Positions 57,814 to 64,000 of a DNA stretch of 64,000 nt are shown piece after piece. The stretch comes from Actibacterium mucosum KCTC 23349 (GTDB lineage: Bacteria; Pseudomonadota; Alphaproteobacteria; Rhodobacterales; Rhodobacteraceae). Positions within the stretch are counted from its first letter, which is position 1. The number at the start of each line of letters is the position of its first letter. The DNA lies in NCBI RefSeq assembly GCF_000647975.1, contig NZ_JFKE01000001.1:372001-436000 (forward strand), given 5' to 3'. The notes beneath the pieces were generated by a model, which did not search any database, was not told the origin of the DNA, and saw nothing but the letters and a program-made list of their open reading frames with translations. The position numbers and the translations under genes were made by a program.

Positions 57814-59218
57814 AAGCTTTGTTGTTCTGGCCGAAATGCGGACCGGGTCAAACTATTTGGAAAGCAATCTGAACGCATTTGATGGGATCACTTGCTACGG
57901 CGAGGCGTTCAATCCGTTTTTCATTGGCCACAAAGGTAAAGAACGCTTGTTGGGTGTTACCCGCAAGGAACGCAACGACGCGCCCGAGCGATTGTTGGGG
58001 GCTATGAAAGGTCAGACCGAGGGGATATCCGGGTTTCGCCTGTTCTTTGATCACGATGCGCGGGTCCGAGAAGCGGTTCTGAGCGACCCGACCTGCGCCA
58101 AGATCATTCTGACCCGCAACCCGTTGGACAGCTATGTGTCGCTGCAGATCGCCCGGCAGACCGGGCAATGGATGCTGACAGACGCGCGACACAAAAAGGC
58201 AGCAAAAATCACCTTTGATCCCGTCGATTTCGCCACCTACCTGCATCAGGTTCAAACTACGCATCGCGAAACGATGGCGCGGCTGCAAGCCACCGGTCAG
58301 GCCGCGTTTTTTGTGCGCTATGACGACATCGGAAACCTGGACGTACTGAACGGGTTGGCGACATATCTGGGGGTTTCGACACGGCTGGAATCGTTGTCGG
58401 GAAAATTGAAAAAGCAAAACCCCGCCGCGTTGGAAGACAAGGTTGCGAATTTCGCCGAGATGCGCGCCGCCATCGCCGAGATGGACCTGATGGGCCTGTC
58501 GGAGGTCCCGCAGTTGGAGCCAAAGCGTCACGCCATGGTGCCAAGTTATGTGGCCGCGACAGGCGCTCCGCTATTGTACATGCCGGTTCCGGGCGGACCT
58601 GTTGAACAGGTGGAAAGTTTTCTGTCGATGCTGGGTGAAGAACCTTTGCGGCGGGGATTCAATCAGAAAGCCCTGCGCCAGTGGAAGCGGCAGAATCCAT
58701 CGCATCGCAGCTTTGCCGTTGTCACGCATCCATTGCTTCGGGCGCATCGGGTGTTCTGTACGAAGATCCTGCCCACCGGACCCGGTAACTTTCCCGAGAT
58801 ACGCAATACCCTTCGCCGCGTCTATGACCTGCCACTGCCGGATGACGGACCCGGTACTGGCTATTCGGTGCGTGACCACCGAAAGGCATTCTTGGCGTTC
58901 CTGAAGTTCCTGGGCGACAATCTTGCCGGCCGGACCTCGATTCGGGTGGATGCAGCATGGGCCAGTCAGCACGTGGTGCTGGAAGGGATGTCTGGGTTCA
59001 CTTTCCCAGACATGGTAATTCGCGAGGAAGACATGGCCGACGCGCTGCCATTTCTCGCGCGCCAGACCGGTTTGGACGACATTCCGGCAATGTCCGATCC
59101 CGTCTACGAGCAGCCGTTTCAACTGATTCAGATCTACGACGGTGCAATCGAAAAAGCCGCGCGGGATGTATACCAGCGCGACTTTATGACATTCGGCTAT
59201 CGGGCTTTTGTCGCCTGA
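57806..59218 (+). CDS. NodH/LPS-type carbohydrate sulfotransferase with C-terminal second domain
   Basis: The 470-residue protein opens with a PAPS 5'-phosphosulfate loop, LAEMRTGSNYLESNLNAF, followed by CYGEAFNP and the 3'-phosphate motif IILTRNPLDSYVSLQIA, as in NodH and LPS sulfotransferases. Residues from about 240 onward form another region with sulfotransferase-like features (FAVVTHPLLRAHRVFCTKIL). It overlaps the GT14 gene by eight bases, so it very likely sulfates the glycan built by that enzyme. PAP made here would be degraded by CysQ, encoded 6 kb upstream. Confidence 0.83.
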   Translation: MFESFVVLAEMRTGSNYLESNLNAFDGITCYGEAFNPFFIGHKGKERLLGVTRKERNDAPERLLGAMKGQTEGISGFRLFFDHDARVREAVLSDPTCAKIILTRNPLDSYVSLQIARQTGQWMLTDARHKKAAKITFDPVDFATYLHQVQTTHRETMARLQATGQAAFFVRYDDIGNLDVLNGLATYLGVSTRLESLSGKLKKQNPAALEDKVANFAEMRAAIAEMDLMGLSEVPQLEPKRHAMVPSYVAATGAPLLYMPVPGGPVEQVESFLSMLGEEPLRRGFNQKALRQWKRQNPSHRSFAVVTHPLLRAHRVFCTKILPTGPGNFPEIRNTLRRVYDLPLPDDGPGTGYSVRDHRKAFLAFLKFLGDNLAGRTSIRVDAAWASQHVVLEGMSGFTFPDMVIREEDMADALPFLARQTGLDDIPAMSDPVYEQPFQLIQIYDGAIEKAARDVYQRDFMTFGYRAFVA

Positions 59219-59683
59219 TCAGGCTGCCTTGGACGAGGGCGGTTCGGTCAGGATGGCGAACATGGTTCCCGCGTCATCGTTGGCGCGCAGTTTGGTACAG
59301 ATTGTCGGGTCGCGCAGAACGCGAGAAACCGAGGCCAGCGCCTTAAGGTGATCAACGCCCGACTCGCGCGGAGCAAACAGTGCAAAGATCAGGTCGACCG
59401 GTTTGCGGTCCACCGCGTCGAACTCCAACGGACGTTCCAGGCGCAGAAACGCGCCCACGACATTGTCCAGCCCGTCCAACCGCGCATGCGGCAGGGCAAC
59501 ACCCTGGCCCACGCCGGTGGGTCCAAGGCTTTCACGTTCCAGAAGCGCGTCAACGACACTCGCAGAATTCAAGCCATAGTGGCTGGCCGCGATTTCGCCC
59601 AGATCCTGAAACAGCCGCTTTTTCGACGACTGCGATCCAAAAAGTTTAACGGCCTCAGGTTTGAGGATACTCGAAATTTCCAT
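59219..59683 (-). CDS. ptsN: Nitrogen-regulatory phosphotransferase EIIA (PtsN)
   Basis: The 154-residue EIIA-Ntr protein receives phosphate from the PTS-Ntr chain (PtsP, NPr) and signals nitrogen, potassium or envelope status. The phospho-histidine lies in GVALPHARLDGL. AGGACCT precedes the ATG. It stands at the end of the rpoN-hpf-ptsN cluster, its usual place, and its stop is directly adjacent to that of the convergent sulfotransferase gene. Confidence 0.94.
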   Translation of the reverse strand: MEISSILKPEAVKLFGSQSSKKRLFQDLGEIAASHYGLNSASVVDALLERESLGPTGVGQGVALPHARLDGLDNVVGAFLRLERPLEFDAVDRKPVDLIFALFAPRESGVDHLKALASVSRVLRDPTICTKLRANDDAGTMFAILTEPPSSKAA

Positions 59684-59722
59684 AGGTCCTGTATTTCTTT
59701 GCCGCAGGGCGGGGTTACTTAC

Positions 59723-60286
59723 TTACGGATCGATCCAGCCGACATTTCCATCATCGCGCCGGTGAACGACGTTTATCCCACCCGTCTTTTCATTTCTGAA
59801 CACCAAAAGCGGCTCGCCCTTAAGCTCCATCTGCATAACCGCTTCGCCGACCGACAACGACTGAATGGCCGTTTCCATCTCGGCAATGATGATGGGCTGA
59901 AGCGATTCAGGCTCCGAATCTACCGCATCACCGTTGGCTGCGAGGATATACGAGGAAGCTTCGGCAAGTTCAACAGGCTGCGATCGGTCGCGGTGATGGT
60001 CCTTCAACCGGCGCTTATACCGGCGCAGCTGCTTCTCCATCTTTTCGCGGCAGCCGTCGAACGAGGCATAAATCTCGGTTGCATGAGCTCGCGCTTGGGC
60101 TGTAAGGCCGGTGGAAAGATGCACAGTCGTTTCGCAGGCATATTCGTGCCCACTTCGCGAGAAGATCACGACAGCTTCGGTGGGACGTTCAGCATATTTT
60201 TCAACCACATCGTTAAGTTCGTCCTTAACATGAGATTGAAGAGCCGCACCGATATCAATTTGCCTGCCGCTGATCTGATAGCGCAT
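59723..60286 (-). CDS. hpf: Long-form ribosome hibernation promoting factor
   Basis: The 187-residue protein joins an N-terminal ribosome-binding domain (YQISGRQIDIGAALQSHV, AHATEIYASFDGCREKMEKQLRRYKRRLKD) to a C-terminal dimerisation domain (EAVMQMELKGEPLLVFRNEKTGGINVVHRR in parts). This long type forms 100S ribosome dimers in stationary phase. GGAGGAAAGAG precedes the ATG. Two candidate promoters lie in the 108 bases between rpoN and hpf. Confidence 0.94.
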   Translation of the reverse strand: MRYQISGRQIDIGAALQSHVKDELNDVVEKYAERPTEAVVIFSRSGHEYACETTVHLSTGLTAQARAHATEIYASFDGCREKMEKQLRRYKRRLKDHHRDRSQPVELAEASSYILAANGDAVDSEPESLQPIIIAEMETAIQSLSVGEAVMQMELKGEPLLVFRNEKTGGINVVHRRDDGNVGWIDP

Positions 60287-60306
60287 TCTCTTTCCTCCGT
60301 TATTGC

Positions 60307-60334
60307 ATATTAGGACGCTCTACACTTCCACCAA
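60307..60334 (-). promoter_or_regulatory. Candidate sigma-70-type promoter for hpf
   Basis: On the hpf strand TTGGTG (60334-60329) and TAATAT (60312-60307) are 16 bases apart, about 20 bases before the hpf start. The fit is moderate, but the -10 is good. Confidence 0.45.
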
Positions 60335-60364
60335 AAGTTGAAGATCGCGTGCATGCAGCCGGGC

Positions 60365-60379
60365 GCGAGATCGCTGCCA
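60365..60379 (-). promoter_or_regulatory. Candidate sigma-54 promoter upstream of hpf
   Basis: The coding-strand sequence TGGCAGCGATCTCGC has the required GG-N10-GC spacing and matches TGGCA-N6-TTGC except for one base in the -12 element. It lies directly after rpoN, so the sigma factor could drive the gene behind its own. No enhancer site was identified. Confidence 0.3.
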
Positions 60380-60394
60380 GGAGGCCGCATGTCC

Positions 60395-61654
60395 TTAACC
60401 AATGGACGGTCGGCGCTTTCGTTTGAACGACGCAGGAAGGTGTAAGCATCCCCTGTATTTGGCGACAGTTCGGCGGGCTATGTCAACGCCTTCGCGCGAA
60501 AGTTGGCCCACGATTTCCGCGTCTGACAGCGGATTCTGCGGGTCTTCGGCGGCAATCAGCGCACGGATTCGGTGTTGAATCGCCAATGAAGACAGGGGTT
60601 CGCCGGATTTTGTAGTGATTGCGGAACTGAAAAACGCGGCGATTGGAAAAACGGTGCCGGCGTGCTCGACGGCTTTACCGGAAATGGCGCGGCTGATGGT
60701 TGACGGATGCAACGAGAGGCTTTCTGCGATGTGACGTTGCGTCAGAGGGCGCATTTCGGCCATCCCACCGCGGAAAAACCGCGTCTGAGCATCGGCAAGA
60801 TATTGCGAGATTCTCTGTAAGGTTGTGCCACGGAACGCCAATGCATTCATCCATGTTTCCGCGTGCTGGCGGTGTTGATGCAATAGCGACTGCCCTTTGC
60901 CGATACCTTCTGCCAAGGCGTTATCGAATTGCACTTGCCCCGGGCGGCGCGCATGGCGAATGGCCGTTAAGGCTCCAGAGGGGTCTTCGACAATTTCCAC
61001 TTCGGGGATCAAAGGTTCGGTCGACCTGGCGAAGTGATTGGCAGGGTAAGCAGACAGGTTCCGAGTGGTGGCGGCCAATGCGTCCAGTCGGGATCGGGTC
61101 AATCCAGATTGCTGCAGCGCTTCGGTCCAACGATCGTCGAACACGGCATCCAGAACGCCACAAAACGCGGCAGCTTCGTCTGGCGGCACGCTGCGTTCTT
61201 CAAGTTGCAGACGAAGGCATTCAGCCATGTTTCGCGCACCAATTCCGGTAGGTTCGCAAGACTGAAGCGCATCAATTGCCGCCGTAAGCAAAGTGTTCGA
61301 AATGCCAAGCAATGCGCACAGTTCGCCCACGCTGCTGGTCAGATACCCCCGGTCATCCAAATCCCCTGTCAGGAACTCGGCCACCAAGCGGACGTCCGGC
61401 GGCAGGGACATCATTCCAATTTGGCGTATAAGGCTTTGCACCAACGTTTCTTCATAGCTGACCGTCTGCGCATCAAAGACGTTGGCATTCGGCAAATCTA
61501 TTCGTGTGAGAAACGGGTTTTCTTCTGTCAGTCTGCGTGTTTCTTCCGCCAGCTCTACTGACGACAAGCGTAACACGCGCAGCGACGTGGCTATGCCCGG
61601 CGTCAGCGCCAGGCGTTGTGTCAGTTTTGGCTGAAGTCCGGGCTTAAGCGCCAT
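60395..61654 (-). CDS. rpoN: RNA polymerase sigma-54 factor RpoN
   Basis: The 419-residue sigma factor has a region I helix set at residues 1-50 (PKLTQRLALTPGIATSLRVLRLSSVEL, EENPFL), a core-binding middle, and C-terminal DNA binding with a helix-turn-helix (RHIAESLSLHPSTISRAISGK) and the RpoN box ARRTVAKYR. The box normally ends in RE, but here glycine replaces the glutamate (YRGCLHLP). It is short, lacking a long acidic region II, as in other Rhodobacteraceae copies. The start is ATG at 61654, nine bases after lptB. Confidence 0.95.
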   Translation of the reverse strand: MALKPGLQPKLTQRLALTPGIATSLRVLRLSSVELAEETRRLTEENPFLTRIDLPNANVFDAQTVSYEETLVQSLIRQIGMMSLPPDVRLVAEFLTGDLDDRGYLTSSVGELCALLGISNTLLTAAIDALQSCEPTGIGARNMAECLRLQLEERSVPPDEAAAFCGVLDAVFDDRWTEALQQSGLTRSRLDALAATTRNLSAYPANHFARSTEPLIPEVEIVEDPSGALTAIRHARRPGQVQFDNALAEGIGKGQSLLHQHRQHAETWMNALAFRGTTLQRISQYLADAQTRFFRGGMAEMRPLTQRHIAESLSLHPSTISRAISGKAVEHAGTVFPIAAFFSSAITTKSGEPLSSLAIQHRIRALIAAEDPQNPLSDAEIVGQLSREGVDIARRTVAKYRGCLHLPASFKRKRRPSIG

Positions 61655-61663
61655 GGCCTCTCG

Positions 61664-62419
61664 TCAGCTGATCCGGAAGTTCTGCCCCAAATAGACACGG
61701 CGCACATTCTCGTCGCGCACCACTTCCTCTGTTGTGCCGCTCATCAAAACGGTTCCATCGTGCAGGATATAGGCCCGGTCTACGATTTCCAGTGTTTCGC
61801 GCACGTTGTGATCGGTGATCAGAACGCCGATTCCCCGGTCTTTCAGCTGCGCAACAAGGGTACGAATATCTCCAACGGCGATGGGATCAACACCGGCAAA
61901 GGGTTCGTCCAACAGAAGGTATTTCGGATTGGCCGCCAGGCAACGGGCAATCTCGACCCGGCGACGTTCACCGCCCGACAACGACAGCGCCGGGGCGCGG
62001 CGCAGGTGGCTGATCGAAAACTCGGTCAGCAATTCCTCAAGACGCTCACGGCGGCGGTGCGGGTCTGTTTCCGAGATTTCGAGGATCGACAGGATGTTGT
62101 CTTCGACACTGAGCCCGCGAAAGATCGAGACCTCTTGCGGCAAATAGCCGATACCCATCTTGGCGCGGCGATACATCGGCAGGTTGGTCACATCGCGACC
62201 GTCGATGACAATGGACCCGCCTTCGGGTGTGATAAGCCCGGCGATATTGTAAAAGCAGGTGGTTTTGCCTGACCCGTTTGGGCCCAGCAGGGCCACAACC
62301 TCGCCCCGTTCCAATTTCAGGCTGACATCCCGGATCACCGGGCGGCGGCGATAGCTTTTGCGCAGCCCAGTGACCACCAGGCCGCCATCGCCTTCGGCAA
62401 TTTTCAGGTCTGCGCTCAT
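61664..62419 (-). CDS. lptB: LPS export ABC ATPase LptB
   Basis: LptB powers extraction of lipopolysaccharide from the inner membrane with LptFG. The 251-residue ATPase has Walker A ALLGPNGSGKTTCFYNIAG, signature LSGGERRRVEIARCLA, Walker B LLLDEPFAGVDPIAV and H-loop ITDHNVRETLEI. Its start overlaps the lptA stop by four bases. It lies in the standard kdsD-lptC-lptA-lptB-rpoN order. Confidence 0.96.
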   Translation of the reverse strand: MSADLKIAEGDGGLVVTGLRKSYRRRPVIRDVSLKLERGEVVALLGPNGSGKTTCFYNIAGLITPEGGSIVIDGRDVTNLPMYRRAKMGIGYLPQEVSIFRGLSVEDNILSILEISETDPHRRRERLEELLTEFSISHLRRAPALSLSGGERRRVEIARCLAANPKYLLLDEPFAGVDPIAVGDIRTLVAQLKDRGIGVLITDHNVRETLEIVDRAYILHDGTVLMSGTTEEVVRDENVRRVYLGQNFRIS

Positions 62420-62910
62420 TCCTTGGCGCTGCTTGGATTAAAGACCGTTGAAACGCGGCCTTCCATTCGGCCCGTGCCCGACGCAAGATCAACCGTAAGG
62501 GTCTGGCCAGACAACGCATTGTCACCCTGGGTCAGGATCACGCTGCCCGTCATAACGATGGAGGCTGTTTCGATCGTGTAAACCGCTTCGTTCGCTTCGG
62601 CGGCTTCACCACCACTGACCAAGAGGACCTTGCCCATGGCGTGCATCTTGTCGATTCCGCCGGACGTGTTGTACTCGACCCGTACCTTGTCCGCAGACAG
62701 ACGCATCTCGCCCTGGCCAATCAAAACGTTGCCAGTAAAAACTGCCGACCCGTCGGCCTGGTTCACTTCCAAAGAATCTGCGGTGACTTCAACCGGAAGC
62801 GACGCATCCTGTTTTAGACCTCCAAACGCCACCTGAGCGCCTTGCGCAAGCGCTGCGCCCGCTGTCAGCCCGGACAAAGCAAGAAGTATGCAAAATAGAA
62901 CTCGGATCAC
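62416..62910 (-). CDS. lptA: LPS transport periplasmic bridge protein LptA
   Basis: The 164-residue protein has a signal peptide (MIRVLFCILLALSGLTAGAALA) and the OstA/LptA beta-jellyroll: PVEVTADSLEVNQADGSAVFTGNVLIGQGEM in parts, then VEYNTSGGIDKMHAMGKVLL. It carries lipopolysaccharide across the periplasm to LptDE. Stop and start overlap lptB and lptC by four bases each. The mature protein is short but of normal size for the group. Confidence 0.92.
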   Translation of the reverse strand: MIRVLFCILLALSGLTAGAALAQGAQVAFGGLKQDASLPVEVTADSLEVNQADGSAVFTGNVLIGQGEMRLSADKVRVEYNTSGGIDKMHAMGKVLLVSGGEAAEANEAVYTIETASIVMTGSVILTQGDNALSGQTLTVDLASGTGRMEGRVSTVFNPSSAKE

Positions 62911-63527
62911 CGTTCATCCCCCGTATCGCCTGGTCGATATACCAGCTTAACCCCCTTGTTGAAAACAGCCACGTAGCTGCCATTTTCACCGCCTGTTTCG
63001 GTCAGGTGCATCTGACCGGCTGTCAGGGTGCCAAGAGAGCCCTCTGCGGTAACCGTACCTTGGGTCCTTATATCGGTATTGACCAAGCTGGTTGTAAGTG
63101 CGGCAGTCTCGATGCGCAGCCCATCTGACGTCAAAATGACAACGCCGCCCTCGAGGTTCAGAATGGATGACGGGCTGTCCAAATTCCCTTTGGCCGAGCT
63201 GATCAGTGCGCGCGTTCCCGATGGAAAGTCCAAGCGCGCCACGATCTCGTCCGCGTTTGCGTTGTCCGCGTTGCCAACGTCCGTCAGCACGGATTTGGCG
63301 GAAACCGAGACAGCCGTGCCTTTCTGTGTGACCGAGGTGTAGGTGGGTTGGTTGACCCGTTCTTCCCGCAAAATGGCCTCTACATCTACTTCGGCGAATG
63401 GGATCGCCCGCTCTGGGTCGACTTTACGCGAGAATAGGAAAAGTGTTGAAAGCAGGCCAATTGCCACCAAAGGCAAAACAATGCGCAAAATCGCGACAAA
63501 GCGGGAATAGGCGTTGTCGGCCACCAT
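62907..63527 (-). CDS. lptC: LPS export protein LptC
   Basis: A 206-residue bitopic protein with one N-terminal membrane helix (FVAILRIVLPLVAIGLLSTLFLFS, residues 10-33) and a periplasmic jellyroll resembling LptA (SAKGNLDSPSSILNLEGGVVILTSDGLRIET in parts). It links LptBFG to LptA. Position between kdsD and lptA and translational overlap with lptA support the assignment more than sequence signatures, which are weak in this family. Confidence 0.9.
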   Translation of the reverse strand: MVADNAYSRFVAILRIVLPLVAIGLLSTLFLFSRKVDPERAIPFAEVDVEAILREERVNQPTYTSVTQKGTAVSVSAKSVLTDVGNADNANADEIVARLDFPSGTRALISSAKGNLDSPSSILNLEGGVVILTSDGLRIETAALTTSLVNTDIRTQGTVTAEGSLGTLTAGQMHLTETGGENGSYVAVFNKGVKLVYRPGDTGDER

Positions 63528-63531
63528 CGGC

Positions 63532-64000
63532 TCAGGCCACTCCGGCGCGCAGACAGTCGTGGATATTCAGAATGCCGACCGGCGCGTTGGCGTCATCGTC
63601 AACAACAAACAGGCAGGTGATTTTGGGCGACTGCCCCGTCATCTGTGCCAGCGCTTCTTCCGCCAAAGCGCCGGGTGCAATGGTGCGCGGGCTTTGTGTC
63701 ATCACGGCTTGCGCAGTTTCTTTCAGCAACGTGCCCATTTTGCGGCGCAGGTCGCCGTCGGTGATAATGCCAATCAACGCGCCTCTGCTGTCGGTGACGC
63801 CAACTACGCCAAACCCTTTTTCGCTCATAGCAGGCAGGGCCTCGGTCATGGGGGTGCCTGCACTGATCAGGGGCATCTCGTCGCCAGTATGCATAATGTC
63901 GCGCACGCGCGTCAGCCGCGCGCCCAGCTTGCCGCCGGGGTGATAGTCGCGATAGCGGTCGGTCGAGAACTGCCGATGCTCCATCAGTGCCACGGCCAGT
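63532..64000 (-). CDS. kdsD: Arabinose-5-phosphate isomerase KdsD/KpsF (C-terminal part)
   Basis: The right edge cuts the gene; the visible 155 codons hold the end of the sugar-isomerase domain (ALMEHRQFSTDRYRDYHPGGKLG) and the two CBS domains (VRDIMHTGDEMPLI..., AVMTQSPRTIAPGALAEEAL, ending HDCLRAGVA). The enzyme isomerises ribulose-5-phosphate to arabinose-5-phosphate, the first step toward Kdo. The frame continues to the window edge. Only four bases separate it from lptC. Confidence 0.92.
   Translation of the reverse strand, partial: LAVALMEHRQFSTDRYRDYHPGGKLGARLTRVRDIMHTGDEMPLISAGTPMTEALPAMSEKGFGVVGVTDSRGALIGIITDGDLRRKMGTLLKETAQAVMTQSPRTIAPGALAEEALAQMTGQSPKITCLFVVDDDANAPVGILNIHDCLRAGVA

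Overview
The window reads as a chromosomal segment of a GC-rich (low-60s percent by eye) alphaproteobacterium of the family Rhodobacteraceae, probably the marine Roseobacter group. This rests on protein style (Rhodobacteraceae-type HrcA, ArgJ, SecA and RpoN), on gene orders such as rdgB-rph | hrcA-grpE, mutS | maeB, argJ-parvulin | secA and kdsD-lptC-lptA-lptB-rpoN-hpf-ptsN, and on frequent GTG/TTG starts. Nothing looks like a prophage, insertion sequence, CRISPR array, integron, tRNA or rRNA. Genes are packed tightly: the longest stretches without a gene are about 200 bases (42245-42444 and 52698-52909), and many neighbours overlap by a few bases.

Left third (1-30.8 kb): housekeeping and stress genes. 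These are rdgB (cut by the edge), rph, hrcA-grpE, mutS, a fused malic enzyme, an exported MsrA, a small sulfotransferase-like gene, argG and ilvA. A phosphorelay pair follows (HPt protein and a receiver-PP2C phosphatase). Next comes a long co-directional run, hslO - CoA Nudix - cca - two ABC exporters - RlmD-type methyltransferase. An envelope group follows, with two L,D-transpeptidases, a CAP-domain lipoprotein and a tiny secreted protein. Then come hemH with a candidate Irr site, a BioC-like methyltransferase, comF, a glutaredoxin, a nitrilase-family amidase, a MarR regulator, ubiG, a proline iminopeptidase and a CDGSH protein.

Middle (30.8-50 kb): the rimP-nusA-ylxR-infB operon, preceded by an attenuator-like leader; a 46-residue small gene; mutT-argJ-parvulin; secA; an unusual secreted pair (unknown protein, then a PstS-like/OmpA fusion); radC; dnaK-dnaJ with a clear heat-shock promoter; and alkB.

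Right part (50-64 kb): a surface-polysaccharide region. It holds an orphan ABC-2 permease, cysQ, kdsB, galU, two paralogous glycosyltransferases, a GT14-type transferase with an extra C-terminal domain, and a NodH-like sulfotransferase. Together they suggest a sulfated, possibly Kdo-linked glycan, with CysQ clearing the PAP made by sulfation. The window ends in the LPS-transport/sigma-54 cluster ptsN-hpf-rpoN-lptB-lptA-lptC-kdsD, with kdsD running off the right edge.

I see no wholly new defence or mobile system. The items most worth following up are the sulfated-glycan locus, the apparent broken signal peptide of one L,D-transpeptidase, the rimP leader, the HPt/PP2C pair, the PstS-OmpA fusion and the small proteins.
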